Both the position numbers and the translations under genes were made by a program. A stretch of 64,000 nt of DNA from Erythrobacteraceae bacterium (GTDB lineage Bacteria; Pseudomonadota; Alphaproteobacteria; Sphingomonadales; Sphingomonadaceae). The notes below the pieces were generated by a model. It saw only the letters and a list, made by a program, of their open reading frames with translations, was not told the DNA's origin and did not search any database. Positions within the stretch are counted from its first letter, which is position 1; each line of letters opens with the position of its first letter. Location: positions 1-64,000 of the forward strand of contig JAIXPX010000047.1 of assembly GCA_027486035.1 (NCBI GenBank), in the 5' to 3' direction. Shown here piece after piece: positions 35,152 through 44,176 of the stretch.

Positions 35152-35271
35152 GTGTTCTAGATAGGCAATACACCTCCCCGTGCAAGCACGCAGCGTCCAC
35201 GCGATTGACCGGCGCGTCGGCCTGCCGCAGACATGGCGCCAAGACCCGTCTGTTCCGGAGATTCTGCCCCG

Positions 35272-36591
35272 ATGCCTTCCCTCGATCTTGCCGCTGCCGC
35301 CCTTTCGCGCCGTTCACTGCTTCGTGCGGGCGCGCTGTTCGCCGGCGGTGCGGCGCTCGGCGGCCTGCCGTTCGGCCGCATGGCCCTTGCCCATGACGTG
35401 AGCGAGAACTGGCCCAATGTGGCCGCGCTTGCGGATAAGTATGTGTCCCAGAGGAAGGTCGCCAACCTCCTGCTGACTTTCGGCTGGGGGCAGCAGGACA
35501 TGGCCCACACGGTTGGCGGCGGCGCGCTGGCGCTGGCGAGGCCGGCGGCGGTGGACGAGAACTCGCTCTACCGCATCTATTCCATGACCAAGCCGATCAC
35601 CGGCATGGCCGCGATGATCCTGATCGACGAGGGCAAGCTCGGTCTCGACCAGCCGGTCGCCGAGATCCTTCCGGCTTTCCGCGACATGCGGGTGCTGGTG
35701 AACCCCGAAGGCTCGCTCGACGAGACGGTGCCTGCCATCCGCCCGATCACGATCCGCCAGCTCCTCACCCACACGGCGGGCCTCGGCTACCAGATCGTCA
35801 GCAAGGGGCCGCTGCAGAAGGCCTATGGCGAGGCCGGTCTGGTCGGCGCGCCGGTCAGCCGGATGCCGATCCCGGGTGTTCCGCCGGTCACGCCTGCACC
35901 CAGCCTCGCCGACTTCGCCGACCGCCTCGCCGAGTTGCCCTTGATGTACCAGCCGGCCACCAGGTGGAGCTATTCCTGCTCGCTCGACCTGCTCGGCCGG
36001 GTGATCGAGGTGGTGAGCGGCATGGAGTTCGAGGCCTTTCTCAAGCAGCGCATCTTCGCGCCTTGCGGCATGACCAGCACCTGGTTCCAGGTGCCCGCCA
36101 GCGAGGCGCAGCGCCTCACCGACAATTACGGCATCCTCGGCAGCAATGCCTTCCCGATCGATCCCGGACCGGCCTCGATCTTCCTCGACGCGCCGAGCGT
36201 GAAGAACGGCGGCGGCGGCCTGGTGTCGAGCCCGAAAGACTATGACCGCTTCCTCAGGATGCTGCTCGGCTATGGCCGGATCGACGGCAAGTTCGTGATG
36301 AGCGAGGAGGCGGTGCGGGTGGGCACCTCGAACCTCGTTCCCGCCACGGTCGATCTCACCGGCAGCTGGATCGCGGGCGAGGGCCATGGCGCAGGCGGCC
36401 GCTCCAAGGGCACGACCTTCGGCTGGGGCGGAGCGGCGGGCACGCTGGCGGCGGTCGATTTCGGCCTCGGGCTGCGCTCGTGCCTGTGGACGCAGTACAT
36501 GCCCTCGGATGCCTATCCGATCCGCGACGAATTCATCGCCGCGCTCGAGAAAGACCTCGCCGCGATGCGCGCGGCCAAGAAGGCAGCGTGA
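35272..36591 (+). CDS. Serine hydrolase of the beta-lactamase/class C family, Tat-exported
   Basis: A 439-residue periplasmic serine hydrolase. A twin-arginine signal (LSRRSLLRAGALFAGGAALG) precedes a fold of the AmpC/esterase EstB type, with SMTK (Ser104, Lys107), a Tyr-Ser-Cys element (WSYSCSLDLLG) in place of the usual YxN, and a C-terminal FGWGGAAG replacing KTG. The substrate may be an ester, beta-lactam or D-amino peptide; the loss of the strict YxN Asn and KTG Lys speaks against a strong beta-lactamase. Start ATG 35272 begins MPSLDLAAAALSRRS. nudC starts in an overlap with its stop (TGATG). Confidence 0.85.
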   Translation: MPSLDLAAAALSRRSLLRAGALFAGGAALGGLPFGRMALAHDVSENWPNVAALADKYVSQRKVANLLLTFGWGQQDMAHTVGGGALALARPAAVDENSLYRIYSMTKPITGMAAMILIDEGKLGLDQPVAEILPAFRDMRVLVNPEGSLDETVPAIRPITIRQLLTHTAGLGYQIVSKGPLQKAYGEAGLVGAPVSRMPIPGVPPVTPAPSLADFADRLAELPLMYQPATRWSYSCSLDLLGRVIEVVSGMEFEAFLKQRIFAPCGMTSTWFQVPASEAQRLTDNYGILGSNAFPIDPGPASIFLDAPSVKNGGGGLVSSPKDYDRFLRMLLGYGRIDGKFVMSEEAVRVGTSNLVPATVDLTGSWIAGEGHGAGGRSKGTTFGWGGAAGTLAAVDFGLGLRSCLWTQYMPSDAYPIRDEFIAALEKDLAAMRAAKKAA

Positions 36592-37487
36592 TGCACGCCC
36601 CCGCGCCGCAATCGCTGCCGATGGCCTTCGCCGGATCGCCGCTCGACCGCGCCGACCATATCCGGGTCGATGACGAGGCCCTCGCCGGGCTGATGAACTG
36701 GAAGGCAAGGGTGTTGCTGCTGGACGGCCTCTTGCCGGGGGTCGATGATCAGGGCGGCCTGGTCTGGGGCTCGCTGGCCGACGTGCCCGAGACGGCCGAG
36801 CTGGTGTTCCTCGGGATGCTGGACGGCAAGGCGCATTTCGCCCCCGTCCCGGGCGAGGGTGCGGAGGGCCCCGCCTATGCCATGCCGCGGGCGTGGCAGC
36901 TGATGACCCAGCTCTCGGCCCCCGATCTGGCGATCTATGGCGGGGCGCGAAGCCTTGCCGATTGGCACGCGCGCCACCGTTTCTGCGCGCGGTGCGGGGC
37001 GCCGACCAAGCTGGTGAAGGGCGGCTGGCAGCGGCATTGCGACGGCTGCGGCGCGGACCATTTCCCGCGCACCGATCCGGTGACAATCATGCTGGTCGAG
37101 CACGAGGACAAGCTGCTGCTCGGCCGCCAGCCGCGTTTCCCGCCCAAGATGTATTCCGCGCTCGCGGGCTTTGTCGAACCGGGAGAGACCATCGAGGAAG
37201 CGGTCGCGCGGGAGATCCACGAGGAAGCGGGCGTGCGGGTGCGCGATGTCAAGTACATCGCCAGCCAGCCCTGGCCCTTCCCGAGCCAGCTGATGATCGG
37301 CTGCACAAGCGTGGCGGATGATCCGGCGCTCAACATCGACACCACCGAACTCGAGGACGCGCGCTGGTTCACCCGCGCCGAGCTGGAGGCCGCGCGCGCG
37401 GCGGGGGAGGCGGGGACGGACCTGCTCTACTTCCCGCGCCCCTTCGCCATCGCCCATCACCTCGTGTGCTGGTGGCTCGATAAGTGA
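36591..37487 (+). CDS. nudC: NAD(+) diphosphatase / NADH pyrophosphatase NudC
   Basis: A 298-residue Nudix hydrolase that splits NAD(H) to NMN(H) and AMP and, in E. coli, removes NAD caps from RNA. It has the zinc-ribbon CARCGAPTKLVKGGWQRHC-DGC, an FPRTDPVTIML strand, the Nudix box GFVEPGETIEEAVAREIHEEAGV and the family-specific SQPWPFPSQLM. The N-terminal domain (about 1-105) is shorter and less conserved. The start overlaps the preceding serine hydrolase stop, and the end overlaps the GTG of the FrnE-like gene, so three genes are coupled. Confidence 0.95.
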   Translation: MHAPAPQSLPMAFAGSPLDRADHIRVDDEALAGLMNWKARVLLLDGLLPGVDDQGGLVWGSLADVPETAELVFLGMLDGKAHFAPVPGEGAEGPAYAMPRAWQLMTQLSAPDLAIYGGARSLADWHARHRFCARCGAPTKLVKGGWQRHCDGCGADHFPRTDPVTIMLVEHEDKLLLGRQPRFPPKMYSALAGFVEPGETIEEAVAREIHEEAGVRVRDVKYIASQPWPFPSQLMIGCTSVADDPALNIDTTELEDARWFTRAELEAARAAGEAGTDLLYFPRPFAIAHHLVCWWLDK

Positions 37488-38176
37488 CACAGCATCTCAC
37501 CATCGATATCTATTCCGATGTCATGTGCCCGTGGTGCCTGATCGGCTATGGCCAGCTGACCAAGGCGCTTGCCGAACTCGAAGGGGAGATCGCGGCCGAA
37601 ATCCGCTGGCGGCCGTTCGAGCTCAATCCGCAGATGCCCCTGGAGGGCGAGGAGCAGGAAGCGCACCTCCAGCGCAAATATGGCCGCCCCGCCGAGGAAG
37701 GCGCGAGGCTGCGCGGGCAGATGAAGGCGATTGCCGAGAGCGCGGGGGTCTCGCTCTCCTACGAAGGCGAGGGCGAAGGCGAGGCCCCGCCCGCGATGAT
37801 GTGGAACACCCGCGCCTGCCACAAGCTGCTCGCCTTTGCGCTGGAGGAGGCGGGGCCGCAGGTGCAGACGCAGCTCAAGCTTGCGCTGTTCCGCGCCCAT
37901 TTCAACCAGCGCCGCAACCTCGGGGACCGGTCGGTGCTGCTCGATATCGCCGCCAGCGTCGGCCTCCACCGCGAAGCGGCCAAGGCGGCGCTGGACGATC
38001 CCGATCTCGAAGCCCGCGTCCTCGCCGAGGAAGCGCAGGCGTGGGACATGAACATCTCGGGCGTGCCGGCGATGATCGTCGCAAACAAGTTCCTGATCCC
38101 CGGCGCACAGGGGCCCGAGGTCTATGTCAACGCGCTGCGGCGGGTGGCGGAGAAGACCCGGGCGGGGGCGGTTTAG
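37484..38176 (+). CDS. DsbA family oxidoreductase, FrnE-like
   Basis: A 230-residue cytoplasmic thioredoxin-fold protein (no signal peptide). It opens TIDIYSDVMCPWCLIGYGQL with CPWC (Cys15, Cys18), has the long helical insert typical of FrnE/2-hydroxychromene isomerase relatives, and ends with the ISGVPAMIVANKFLIPGAQG cis-Pro loop. FrnE-like proteins assist disulfide exchange under oxidative stress. GTG start overlaps the nudC stop (GTGA), so it belongs to the same transcription unit. Its stop overlaps that of the convergent DUF1489 gene. Confidence 0.9.
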   Translation: MTQHLTIDIYSDVMCPWCLIGYGQLTKALAELEGEIAAEIRWRPFELNPQMPLEGEEQEAHLQRKYGRPAEEGARLRGQMKAIAESAGVSLSYEGEGEGEAPPAMMWNTRACHKLLAFALEEAGPQVQTQLKLALFRAHFNQRRNLGDRSVLLDIAASVGLHREAAKAALDDPDLEARVLAEEAQAWDMNISGVPAMIVANKFLIPGAQGPEVYVNALRRVAEKTRAGAV

Positions 38177-38565
38177 ACCAGCCCCAGCCGCTCCAGCTTC
38201 ATCGCCAGCTTGCCGGGCAGGGCATCCCCGATATCCTCGCCCTCGGCCACGTCCTTGGGGGCCTTGTCCTCGGCAAGGTAGCGCCAGCCCTGATGGGCGC
38301 GCTTGGGGCTCGTGTGGACGCGGATCAGGCGCGGCTCCAGCACAATGTCCCAGCGCCCGTCCTCGGTCTTTGCAAAGCCGAGGATCACAGAGCGCGCGAC
38401 GATCGCGTGGTTGATGATCCAGTAGAGCGAGCCGCCGACGCATTCCTCGTGCCGGGTCGGCCGGTTGCGGGTGGTGAGCGCAATCGCGCTCCGTCCGCGA
38501 TACCATCCGGCCAATTGGTCATAGCTCTTCGCCCCGAAGGCGATCTTGGTCAGGTGAAGCGGCAT
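38173..38565 (-). CDS. DUF1489 family protein
   Basis: A 130-residue cytosolic protein recognised as DUF1489 by MPLHLTKIAFGAKSYDQLAGW, RPTRHEECVGGSLYWIINHAIVARS and HQGWRYLAEDKAPKD. The family is restricted to alphaproteobacteria and is of unknown function; a GSLYWxI core with nearby basic residues suggests an RNA- or nucleotide-linked role, which is a guess. Start ATG 38565. The upstream SDR gene lies 31 bases away on the same strand. The stop shares 4 bases with the convergent FrnE-like gene. Confidence 0.85.
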   Translation of the reverse strand: MPLHLTKIAFGAKSYDQLAGWYRGRSAIALTTRNRPTRHEECVGGSLYWIINHAIVARSVILGFAKTEDGRWDIVLEPRLIRVHTSPKRAHQGWRYLAEDKAPKDVAEGEDIGDALPGKLAMKLERLGLV

Positions 38566-38596
38566 GGGGGCCAATGTGGGCCGATACCGCGCCCGA

Positions 38597-39355
38597 TCAA
38601 GCTATCGACAGCCCCCCGTCCACAATGAACGGCGCCCCTGTGGCAAATTTGCTCTCGTCGCTGGCGAGATAGACCACGAGATGGGCGATATCGCTGGCCT
38701 CGCCCATGCGGCCGATGGGTTGTGCCACAGAGAAAGCGGCGCGGGTGGCCTCGGGATCGGGGGTGCCGGCGATCACGCTCTCGACATTGGGGGTGAGGAT
38801 CGTCCCCGGCTGCACCGAGTTCACCCGCACGCCGTTCTGCTCGCGCGCACAGTAAAGCGCGATGCTCTTGGTCAACGTCACCACCGCCGCCTTGGCCGAG
38901 TTGTAGGCGGCGAGGTCCGGCGAGGGCTTGTTGCCCGCCGCGCTCGAGAAATTGACGATCGAGCCCCCGCCACCCCGCGCCATCAAGGGGATCGCCGCCT
39001 TGCAGCCCATGAAGATCGAATCCACATCGACGGTGTAGCAGCGCCGGAAATCCTCCGGCGAAATGTCCGCGATCGAGCCGAACACGGTGATCGCGGCATT
39101 GTTGACCAGCACGTCGAGCCGGCCATGCGCCGCCTCGACCTCGGCGATCACCTCCTGCCAGCGCGCCCAGTCGGTGACGTCCTGATGGATGTAGCCGCAG
39201 CCGAGCTCCGCCGCCGTGGCGCGGCCTGCGGTCTCATCGATATCGGTGATGATGACCGTGGCCCCCTCGGCCAGCAGCGCGCTTGCCGCCGCCTTGCCAA
39301 GCCCCATCGCGCCGCCCGTCAGCAGCACGATCTTGCCGCCTACCCGTCCTGCCAT
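38597..39355 (-). CDS. SDR family NAD(P)-dependent oxidoreductase
   Basis: Classical short-chain dehydrogenase of 252 residues. TGGAMGLGKAAA (13-24) binds the cofactor, Asp38 in ITDID indicates a preference for NAD(H), and NNAAI, Ser138, Tyr151 and Lys155 (AAYNSAK) complete the catalytic set. The tail FIVDGGLSIA is typical of FabG/hydroxysteroid/cyclopentanol-type SDRs. The VNSVQPGTILTPNVESV region sets substrate choice but is not diagnostic. It lies between mgtE and the DUF1489 gene on the minus strand, 33 bases after the mgtE stop. Confidence 0.9.
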   Translation of the reverse strand: MAGRVGGKIVLLTGGAMGLGKAAASALLAEGATVIITDIDETAGRATAAELGCGYIHQDVTDWARWQEVIAEVEAAHGRLDVLVNNAAITVFGSIADISPEDFRRCYTVDVDSIFMGCKAAIPLMARGGGGSIVNFSSAAGNKPSPDLAAYNSAKAAVVTLTKSIALYCAREQNGVRVNSVQPGTILTPNVESVIAGTPDPEATRAAFSVAQPIGRMGEASDIAHLVVYLASDESKFATGAPFIVDGGLSIA

Positions 39356-39388
39356 TGCTCTCTCCCTTGTGTTCCGGGGAGAGGGCTA

Positions 39389-40834
39389 TCAGCCGGTCAG
39401 ACCTATCGCCACTGCCAAACCTAAGAAGGCAAAGAAGCCCATCGAATCGGTGATCATGGTGACGAACACGCTGCTCGCCACCGCCGGGTCCTGATCCAAT
39501 CGCTCGAAGATCACCGGCACCAGCACGCCGGCAAGCCCGGCAATGGCGATGTTGATGATCATGGCCAGCGCAATCACCACGCCCATCATCGGGGTGAAGA
39601 GGAAGCCCGCCGCCAGCCCGATCAGCAGCGCGATCGTGCCGCCGTTGAGCAGCGCCACGCGGAACTCGCGCCACAGGATGCGCCGCGTGTTCGAACGGGT
39701 GAGCTGGTTGGTCGCAATCGCGCGCACCGCCACGGCCATGGTCTGCGTGCCGGCATTGCCGCCGATGCTGGCGACAATCGGCATGAGCACCGCCAGCGCC
39801 ACCAATTGCTCGATCGCCGCCCCGAAAAAGGCGATGATCGAGGAGGCGACCACCGCTGTCCCGAGATTGGCGACCAGCCAGCGCACGCGCGCGGCATAGG
39901 CTTCGCGGATCGGCTCGTTGATGTCGCCGTCGCCCGCACCGCTCAGAAGCAGGGCGTCCTCGCCCGCTTCCTCGGAGATGATGTGGACGATGTCGTCGAC
40001 CGTCATCTGCCCCACCAGCCGTCCACTCTCGTCCACTACCGCAGCCGAGATCAGCGCGTATTTCTGGAACATCAGCGCCGCTTCTTCCTGATCCATCGTC
40101 ACCGGGATCAGGGTCTGGTCGCGCTTCATCACGTCGGTGAGGCGGACCGAGCGCGGGGTGGTGAGGATCCACGAAAGCGCACAGGTGCCGACCGGATGGT
40201 GGCGCTCGTCGATCACGAAGACTTCGAAGAAGTCGTGGTCGAGATCGCCGTCCTCGCGCAGGTAATCGATGAGGTCGCCGACCGTGAGGTGCTCCGGCAC
40301 CGCCACGAAGTGCCGGCTCATCAACCGGCCGGCGGTTTCCTCGGGATAGGCGAGCGCGCTCGAGACCGCCTCGCGGGTTTCCGGCTCCAGCTCGGCCATG
40401 ACGGCGCGCTGGTCGTCCTCGTCGAGATCCTCGATGAGCTGCACCGCATCATCGGTGTCGAGCTGTTCGGCGATGGTGGCCACGGCCTGCGCGGGCAGGG
40501 CCTCCATCAGGTCCTCGCGGACGTAATCGTTGAGCTCGGCGATGACGTCGCTGGTCATCAGGTCGCTAATCGCGGCGGCGAGCTGGGCGCGCTCAGAGCG
40601 TTCGAGCAGCTCGATCAGGTCGGCGATGTCGGCGGCGTGGAGCGGCTCGACCAGATCATAGACCGCGCCCTTGTCACCCGCTTCCAGAGCGGTGTGGACG
40701 GCGCTGACGAAAGAGGGCTTGAGGCGGTTTTCCTCGTCGTGGCGTTCATCGTCCACGCGGTCATCCGGGCGCACCTCGGCCTCGGCGGTGTCACCCGCCA
40801 GAAGCTCGTCTTCGAGGATGCGATCTTCGGCCAT
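39389..40834 (-). CDS. mgtE: Magnesium transporter MgtE
   Basis: A 481-residue Mg2+ channel. The N-terminal acidic superhelical domain (about 40-160: LVEPLHAADIADLIELLERSERAQL) is followed by two CBS domains (about 165-290) and the five-helix membrane domain. The latter has the MPIVASIGGNAGTQTMAVAVRAIA pore motif and a conserved Asp in MITDSMGFFAFLGLA. The Asp/Glu-rich N-terminus (1-38) is the Mg2+ sensor region, where binding closes the channel. It stands before the SDR gene, with promoter space shared with the cyclophilin gene. Confidence 0.95.
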   Translation of the reverse strand: MAEDRILEDELLAGDTAEAEVRPDDRVDDERHDEENRLKPSFVSAVHTALEAGDKGAVYDLVEPLHAADIADLIELLERSERAQLAAAISDLMTSDVIAELNDYVREDLMEALPAQAVATIAEQLDTDDAVQLIEDLDEDDQRAVMAELEPETREAVSSALAYPEETAGRLMSRHFVAVPEHLTVGDLIDYLREDGDLDHDFFEVFVIDERHHPVGTCALSWILTTPRSVRLTDVMKRDQTLIPVTMDQEEAALMFQKYALISAAVVDESGRLVGQMTVDDIVHIISEEAGEDALLLSGAGDGDINEPIREAYAARVRWLVANLGTAVVASSIIAFFGAAIEQLVALAVLMPIVASIGGNAGTQTMAVAVRAIATNQLTRSNTRRILWREFRVALLNGGTIALLIGLAAGFLFTPMMGVVIALAMIINIAIAGLAGVLVPVIFERLDQDPAVASSVFVTMITDSMGFFAFLGLAVAIGLTG

Positions 40835-40935
40835 GTGGGCGGTTTAGGCAGGGAGGGCGCAAAAGCAAGGCTGGAGGGTGACAGGTGGGCCTTGGCTGCG
40901 TATGGCCCGGTGCAAATTCAAGCAGGAGAACCCCA

Positions 40936-41397
40936 ATGGCCGAGACCCTCACCTTCACCCTCGACAATGGCGACGGTGCCCATAACGACGTCGTTATCAA
41001 GCTGCGCCCCGACCTTGCCCCCGGCCATGTCGCGCGCATTGCCGAGCTGGCGCAGGAAGGCTTCTACGACGGGGTGATCTTCCACCGCGTGATCGCCGGC
41101 TTCATGGCGCAGGGCGGCGATCCGACCGGCACCGGCATGGGCGGCAGCGACAAGCCCGATCTGGCGGCCGAGTTCAACGCCGAGCCCCACGTCGAAGGCG
41201 TGTGCTCGATGGCCCGTGCGCAGAACCCCAACAGCGCCAATTCGCAGTTCTTCATCTGTCTTGCCGACGCGCGTTTCCTCGACAAGCAGTACACCGTGTG
41301 GGGCCAGGTCATCAGCGGCATGGAACACGTCCACGCCATCCCCAAGGGCGAACCCCCGCGCGCGCCTGGGAAGATCGTGAAGGCGGCGGTGGCCTGA
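40936..41397 (+). CDS. Peptidylprolyl cis-trans isomerase, cyclophilin type
   Basis: A 153-residue cytoplasmic cyclophilin (no signal peptide). It shows FYDGVIFHRVIAGFMAQGGDPTGTG with catalytic Arg and the Phe/Met-Gln active-site set, then SMARAQNPNSANSQFFICLADARFLDKQYTVWG. It ends HAIPKGEPPRAPGKIVKA. It catalyses Pro isomerisation in folding. AGGAGAACCCCA precedes ATG 40936. No second PPIase gene is adjacent. The 290-base gap after it contains a hairpin, a short repeat array and a parS site, but no gene. Confidence 0.93.
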   Translation: MAETLTFTLDNGDGAHNDVVIKLRPDLAPGHVARIAELAQEGFYDGVIFHRVIAGFMAQGGDPTGTGMGGSDKPDLAAEFNAEPHVEGVCSMARAQNPNSANSQFFICLADARFLDKQYTVWGQVISGMEHVHAIPKGEPPRAPGKIVKAAVA

Positions 41398-41417
41398 GCG
41401 AACACTTTCGGATTATT

Positions 41418-41450
41418 GCGCTGTCCCTCCATTTTCTGGAAGGACAGCGC
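41418..41450. terminator. Hairpin after the cyclophilin gene
   Basis: Perfect 9-bp arms GCGCTGTCC (41418-41426) and GGACAGCGC (41442-41450) with a 15-base loop, 21 bases after the cyclophilin stop. The sequence after it (ATTGTCC) has no T-run, so it is a weak candidate for intrinsic termination. A Rho-aided stop or mRNA 3'-end protection is as likely. Confidence 0.5.
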
Positions 41451-41546
41451 ATTGTCCATCTGGTTTGTCGATGCTTTGGGCGACGTCCAGCAAGCCGCTG
41501 TTGGGGCAGACAGGCTATCTGCTGCGGCGCTGAAGACCCCGTCTGG

Positions 41547-41589
41547 CCCCCTCCAGATCCTTCCAGACCCCTTCCAGACCCCTCTCAGG
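41547..41589. repeat. Short phased direct repeats upstream of parS
   Basis: Three imperfect direct repeats of a 10-11 base unit with core TCCAGA: CCAGA starts at 41553, 41563 and 41574, embedded in CCCCTTCCAGACC-like units, followed by a fourth decayed CCTCTCAGG. Spacing is near one helical turn. The array ends 27 bases before the parS at 41616. The pyrimidine-rich strand is the plus strand. No function is known for such an array; it may be chance low-complexity sequence. Confidence 0.4.
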
Positions 41590-41615
41590 GGTGCCTCAGA
41601 CCCCCGCTGGCAGCG

Positions 41616-41631
41616 TGTTTCACGTGAAACA
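41616..41631. other. parS: parS centromere site (ParB/Spo0J binding) upstream of miaB
   Basis: TGTTTCACGTGAAACA, identical to the site at 3567, in the intergenic gap between the cyclophilin gene and miaB, 57 bases before the miaB ATG. Two perfect copies of a 16-base palindrome 38 kb apart in a GC-rich genome are not expected by chance. This copy is intergenic, unlike the first, which is inside a coding sequence. Confidence 0.92.
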
Positions 41632-41687
41632 GCGCGGGCTCGCGGGCGTTGAATGCCAACCCACTTGGCGCTAAGGGCGAGCGCCTC

Positions 41688-43031
41688 ATGAAACCCACCT
41701 CCGCCCCACAGACCTACCGGGTCAAGAGCTTCGGCTGCCAGATGAACGTCTATGATGGCGAGCGCATGGCCGAGCTGCTGGGCGAGCGCGGCATCCAGCC
41801 TGCGCCCGAGGGGGAGGAGGCCGATCTCGTCATCCTCAACACCTGCCACATCCGCGAAAAGGCGGCCGAAAAGGTCTATTCCGACATCGGCCGGCTGGTC
41901 GCGGCGGGCAAGGAGAACGGCAAGGCCCCGCTGATCGCGGTCGCCGGCTGCGTCGCGCAGGCCGAGGGCGAGGAGATCATGGCGCGCGCCCCGGCGGTCA
42001 GCATCGTCGTCGGCCCGCAGGCCTATCACCGCCTGCCGGATATGCTCGACAAGGCGGAGAAAGGCGAGCGCGCGACCGACACCGACATGCCCGCCATCGC
42101 CAAATTCGACGCGCTTCCGGCGCGAAAGAAGCGCGGCCCCAGCGCCTTTCTGACGGTGCAGGAAGGCTGCGACAAGTTCTGCACCTATTGCGTCGTGCCC
42201 TATACCCGCGGCGCGGAAATCTCGCGGCCTTTCAGTCATCTGGTGGATGAAGCGCGCAAACTGGTCGAGGCGGGTGCGAAGGAGATCACGCTGCTCGGCC
42301 AGAACGTCAACGCGTGGAGCGGCGACGACGACAAGGGGCGCCGCGTGGGCCTCGGCGGGTTGATCCGCACCCTCGCGCAGATCGACGGGCTGGAGCGCAT
42401 CCGCTACACCACCAGCCACCCCAACGACATGGACGACGATCTCATCGCCGCGCATGGCGAGGTGGCCAAGCTGATGCCCTATCTGCACCTCCCCGTGCAG
42501 GCGGGGAACGACCGCATCCTCAAGGCGATGAACCGCCAGCACACGGCGGAGAGCTACCTCAGGCTCATCGAGAAGTTCCGCGCGGCCCGCCCCGATATCG
42601 CGCTCTCGGGCGATTTCATCGTCGGCTTTCCGGGCGAGACCGAGGCCGAGTTTCAGGACACCCTGAATATCGTCGACGACGTCCGCTACGCCGCCTGCTT
42701 CAGCTTCAAGTACTCCCCACGCCCAGGCACGCCCGCCGCAACGATGGAGCACCAGATCGCCCCCGAGGTGATGGCCGAGCGTCTCCAACGCCTCCAGGCC
42801 CGGATCGCCCATCACCAATATGCCTTCAATCAGGCGAGCGTCGGCAAGGCCTGCACTGTGCTGGTCGAGCGGACCGGGCGTCACCCCGGGCAGTGGCTCG
42901 GCAAATCGCCCTGGCTGCAATCGGTGTGGTTCGAGGGCGAGGCCGCGATTGGCGACCTCGTCGAGGTTACGCTGGCCGCAGGAGGGCCGAACTCCCTAGA
43001 GGGGCAGGTCCGCGCGAAGCTGTCGGCCTAG
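41688..43031 (+). CDS. miaB: tRNA-2-methylthio-N6-dimethylallyladenosine synthase MiaB
   Basis: A 447-residue radical-SAM methylthiotransferase that modifies i6A37 of tRNAs. The N-terminal MTTase domain uses three Cys ([32 protein letters not shown]). The radical-SAM core has GCDKFCTYC, and the TRAM domain (about 375-445) binds the tRNA. Start ATG 41688 ([18 protein letters not shown]). In alphaproteobacteria miaB normally leads into phoH; here a 303-residue gene on the opposite strand separates them. The stop is shared with that gene through a CTAG overlap. Confidence 0.96.
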   Translation: MKPTSAPQTYRVKSFGCQMNVYDGERMAELLGERGIQPAPEGEEADLVILNTCHIREKAAEKVYSDIGRLVAAGKENGKAPLIAVAGCVAQAEGEEIMARAPAVSIVVGPQAYHRLPDMLDKAEKGERATDTDMPAIAKFDALPARKKRGPSAFLTVQEGCDKFCTYCVVPYTRGAEISRPFSHLVDEARKLVEAGAKEITLLGQNVNAWSGDDDKGRRVGLGGLIRTLAQIDGLERIRYTTSHPNDMDDDLIAAHGEVAKLMPYLHLPVQAGNDRILKAMNRQHTAESYLRLIEKFRAARPDIALSGDFIVGFPGETEAEFQDTLNIVDDVRYAACFSFKYSPRPGTPAATMEHQIAPEVMAERLQRLQARIAHHQYAFNQASVGKACTVLVERTGRHPGQWLGKSPWLQSVWFEGEAAIGDLVEVTLAAGGPNSLEGQVRAKLSA

Positions 43032-43939
43032 CGATCGCGTTCGAGGTTGTTCACGGTCTCGCCATAGACCGCGCTGGCGGGCAGGTTGCCGGCGATCTTG
43101 TAGACCCCGCGCAGGAAGGCCGTGTCGAAGGCGGTGAGCCCCTCGGGCGCATTTACCGGATCGAGGAACAGCGTCATGATCGTCGCAGGTGCGCCCGGCG
43201 TGGTCTCGCGGATCTCGTCTGTGGGGGCGAGCAGCCGCAGCGTCGCGTAATCGGCGAGTTGCTGCGCGGTCTTGCCGTCGGCCGCATCGCGGTCGATCAC
43301 CACGATTGCGCCCGTCACCCCGATCATGATCGGCTGCTTGAGACGCCCGGACATCTCGATCGTGCGGTTCTGCGGCACCTGCTGGTCGTCGTACTGGACC
43401 GGCATCCCGTTGGTGCCCAGCACCTGGGTCGCGCGCCACGCGAAGGCGGGGTCGCGCGACTTCAGCATCGCCTCGAGCGCACCCGGTCCGAGATTGCCGA
43501 AGATCCGGCGGTTCTTCTTGCGCGCCCGTTCAAGCTCGGTGCGGGTCTCGCCCGCGAAGATCACGAGCGCGTTGGCCTTGCAATTGCCCTTAGCCAGCGG
43601 AACCTCCGCGAGAGCGGCGTTCTCGAGAATGCGCCCGGCGAAGCTGTCGACGAAGTTGCGGTTGACCCCCGCTACCGCGAGGCACAAAGGTTGGTGGAAG
43701 CGGGCGATGGGGCGGTTGAAGGGCAGACGGCCGGTCACCTGGCGGGCAAGCTCCTGCACTGCCTTTTCCCGTGTGGCCCAGTCCGCGCTGACAACGATGC
43801 CGCGCCCGTCGGTTTCCGGAGGCCCGGATCCGATCGCTTGGGCCTGAACAGTCTGGCATGAGGCGAAAGCAAAGGCGGCAAGTGCGAACCTTGCCGCCCG
43901 ATGAAGTTGCACGGCAGCTGCAGCCTGACCCGATCTCAC
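43028..43939 (-). CDS. Secreted protein of unknown function (paralogue of the gene at 849-1838)
   Basis: A 303-residue exported protein. The signal peptide runs from about residue 15 to 34 ([20 protein letters not shown]) after a basic start; the Cys28 context (FASCQT) is not a good lipobox. The body shares RFHQPLCL (80-87), [32 protein letters not shown] and [14 protein letters not shown] with the other copy. Function unknown. It is inserted on the opposite strand between miaB and phoH, overlapping the miaB stop by 4 bases. The 237-base gap to phoH shows no further gene. Confidence 0.8.
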   Translation of the reverse strand: MRSGQAAAAVQLHRAARFALAAFAFASCQTVQAQAIGSGPPETDGRGIVVSADWATREKAVQELARQVTGRLPFNRPIARFHQPLCLAVAGVNRNFVDSFAGRILENAALAEVPLAKGNCKANALVIFAGETRTELERARKKNRRIFGNLGPGALEAMLKSRDPAFAWRATQVLGTNGMPVQYDDQQVPQNRTIEMSGRLKQPIMIGVTGAIVVIDRDAADGKTAQQLADYATLRLLAPTDEIRETTPGAPATIMTLFLDPVNAPEGLTAFDTAFLRGVYKIAGNLPASAVYGETVNNLERDR

Positions 43940-44176
43940 TGGAATCCTCTCCTTTTCGCTCCGAATTCAGCAATTTGCCGCTGAACTCGGGATGAATGCA
44001 ACGTCTTGCAGGTTAGGCGCGCGCCCTGCATTGGCGTCTTCGCTGCCGCCCGTCTGCCGTGCTCTTGTGACTATCCACCGCGACGTTGCGCGGGCGCGCT
44101 TGCTTTGCCGCGACCCCGGCTTACCTTCGCGACTCGTGGACGAGGGATGGTCCCCCGTTCCCGCACAAAGGAACCT

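Noticed and set aside
41398-41687. A small gene in the gap between the cyclophilin gene and miaB (open frame 41416-41652)
   Set aside because: Translation is low-complexity, runs through the parS site, has no ribosome binding site and no family likeness; the gap is better explained by a hairpin, a repeat array and parS.
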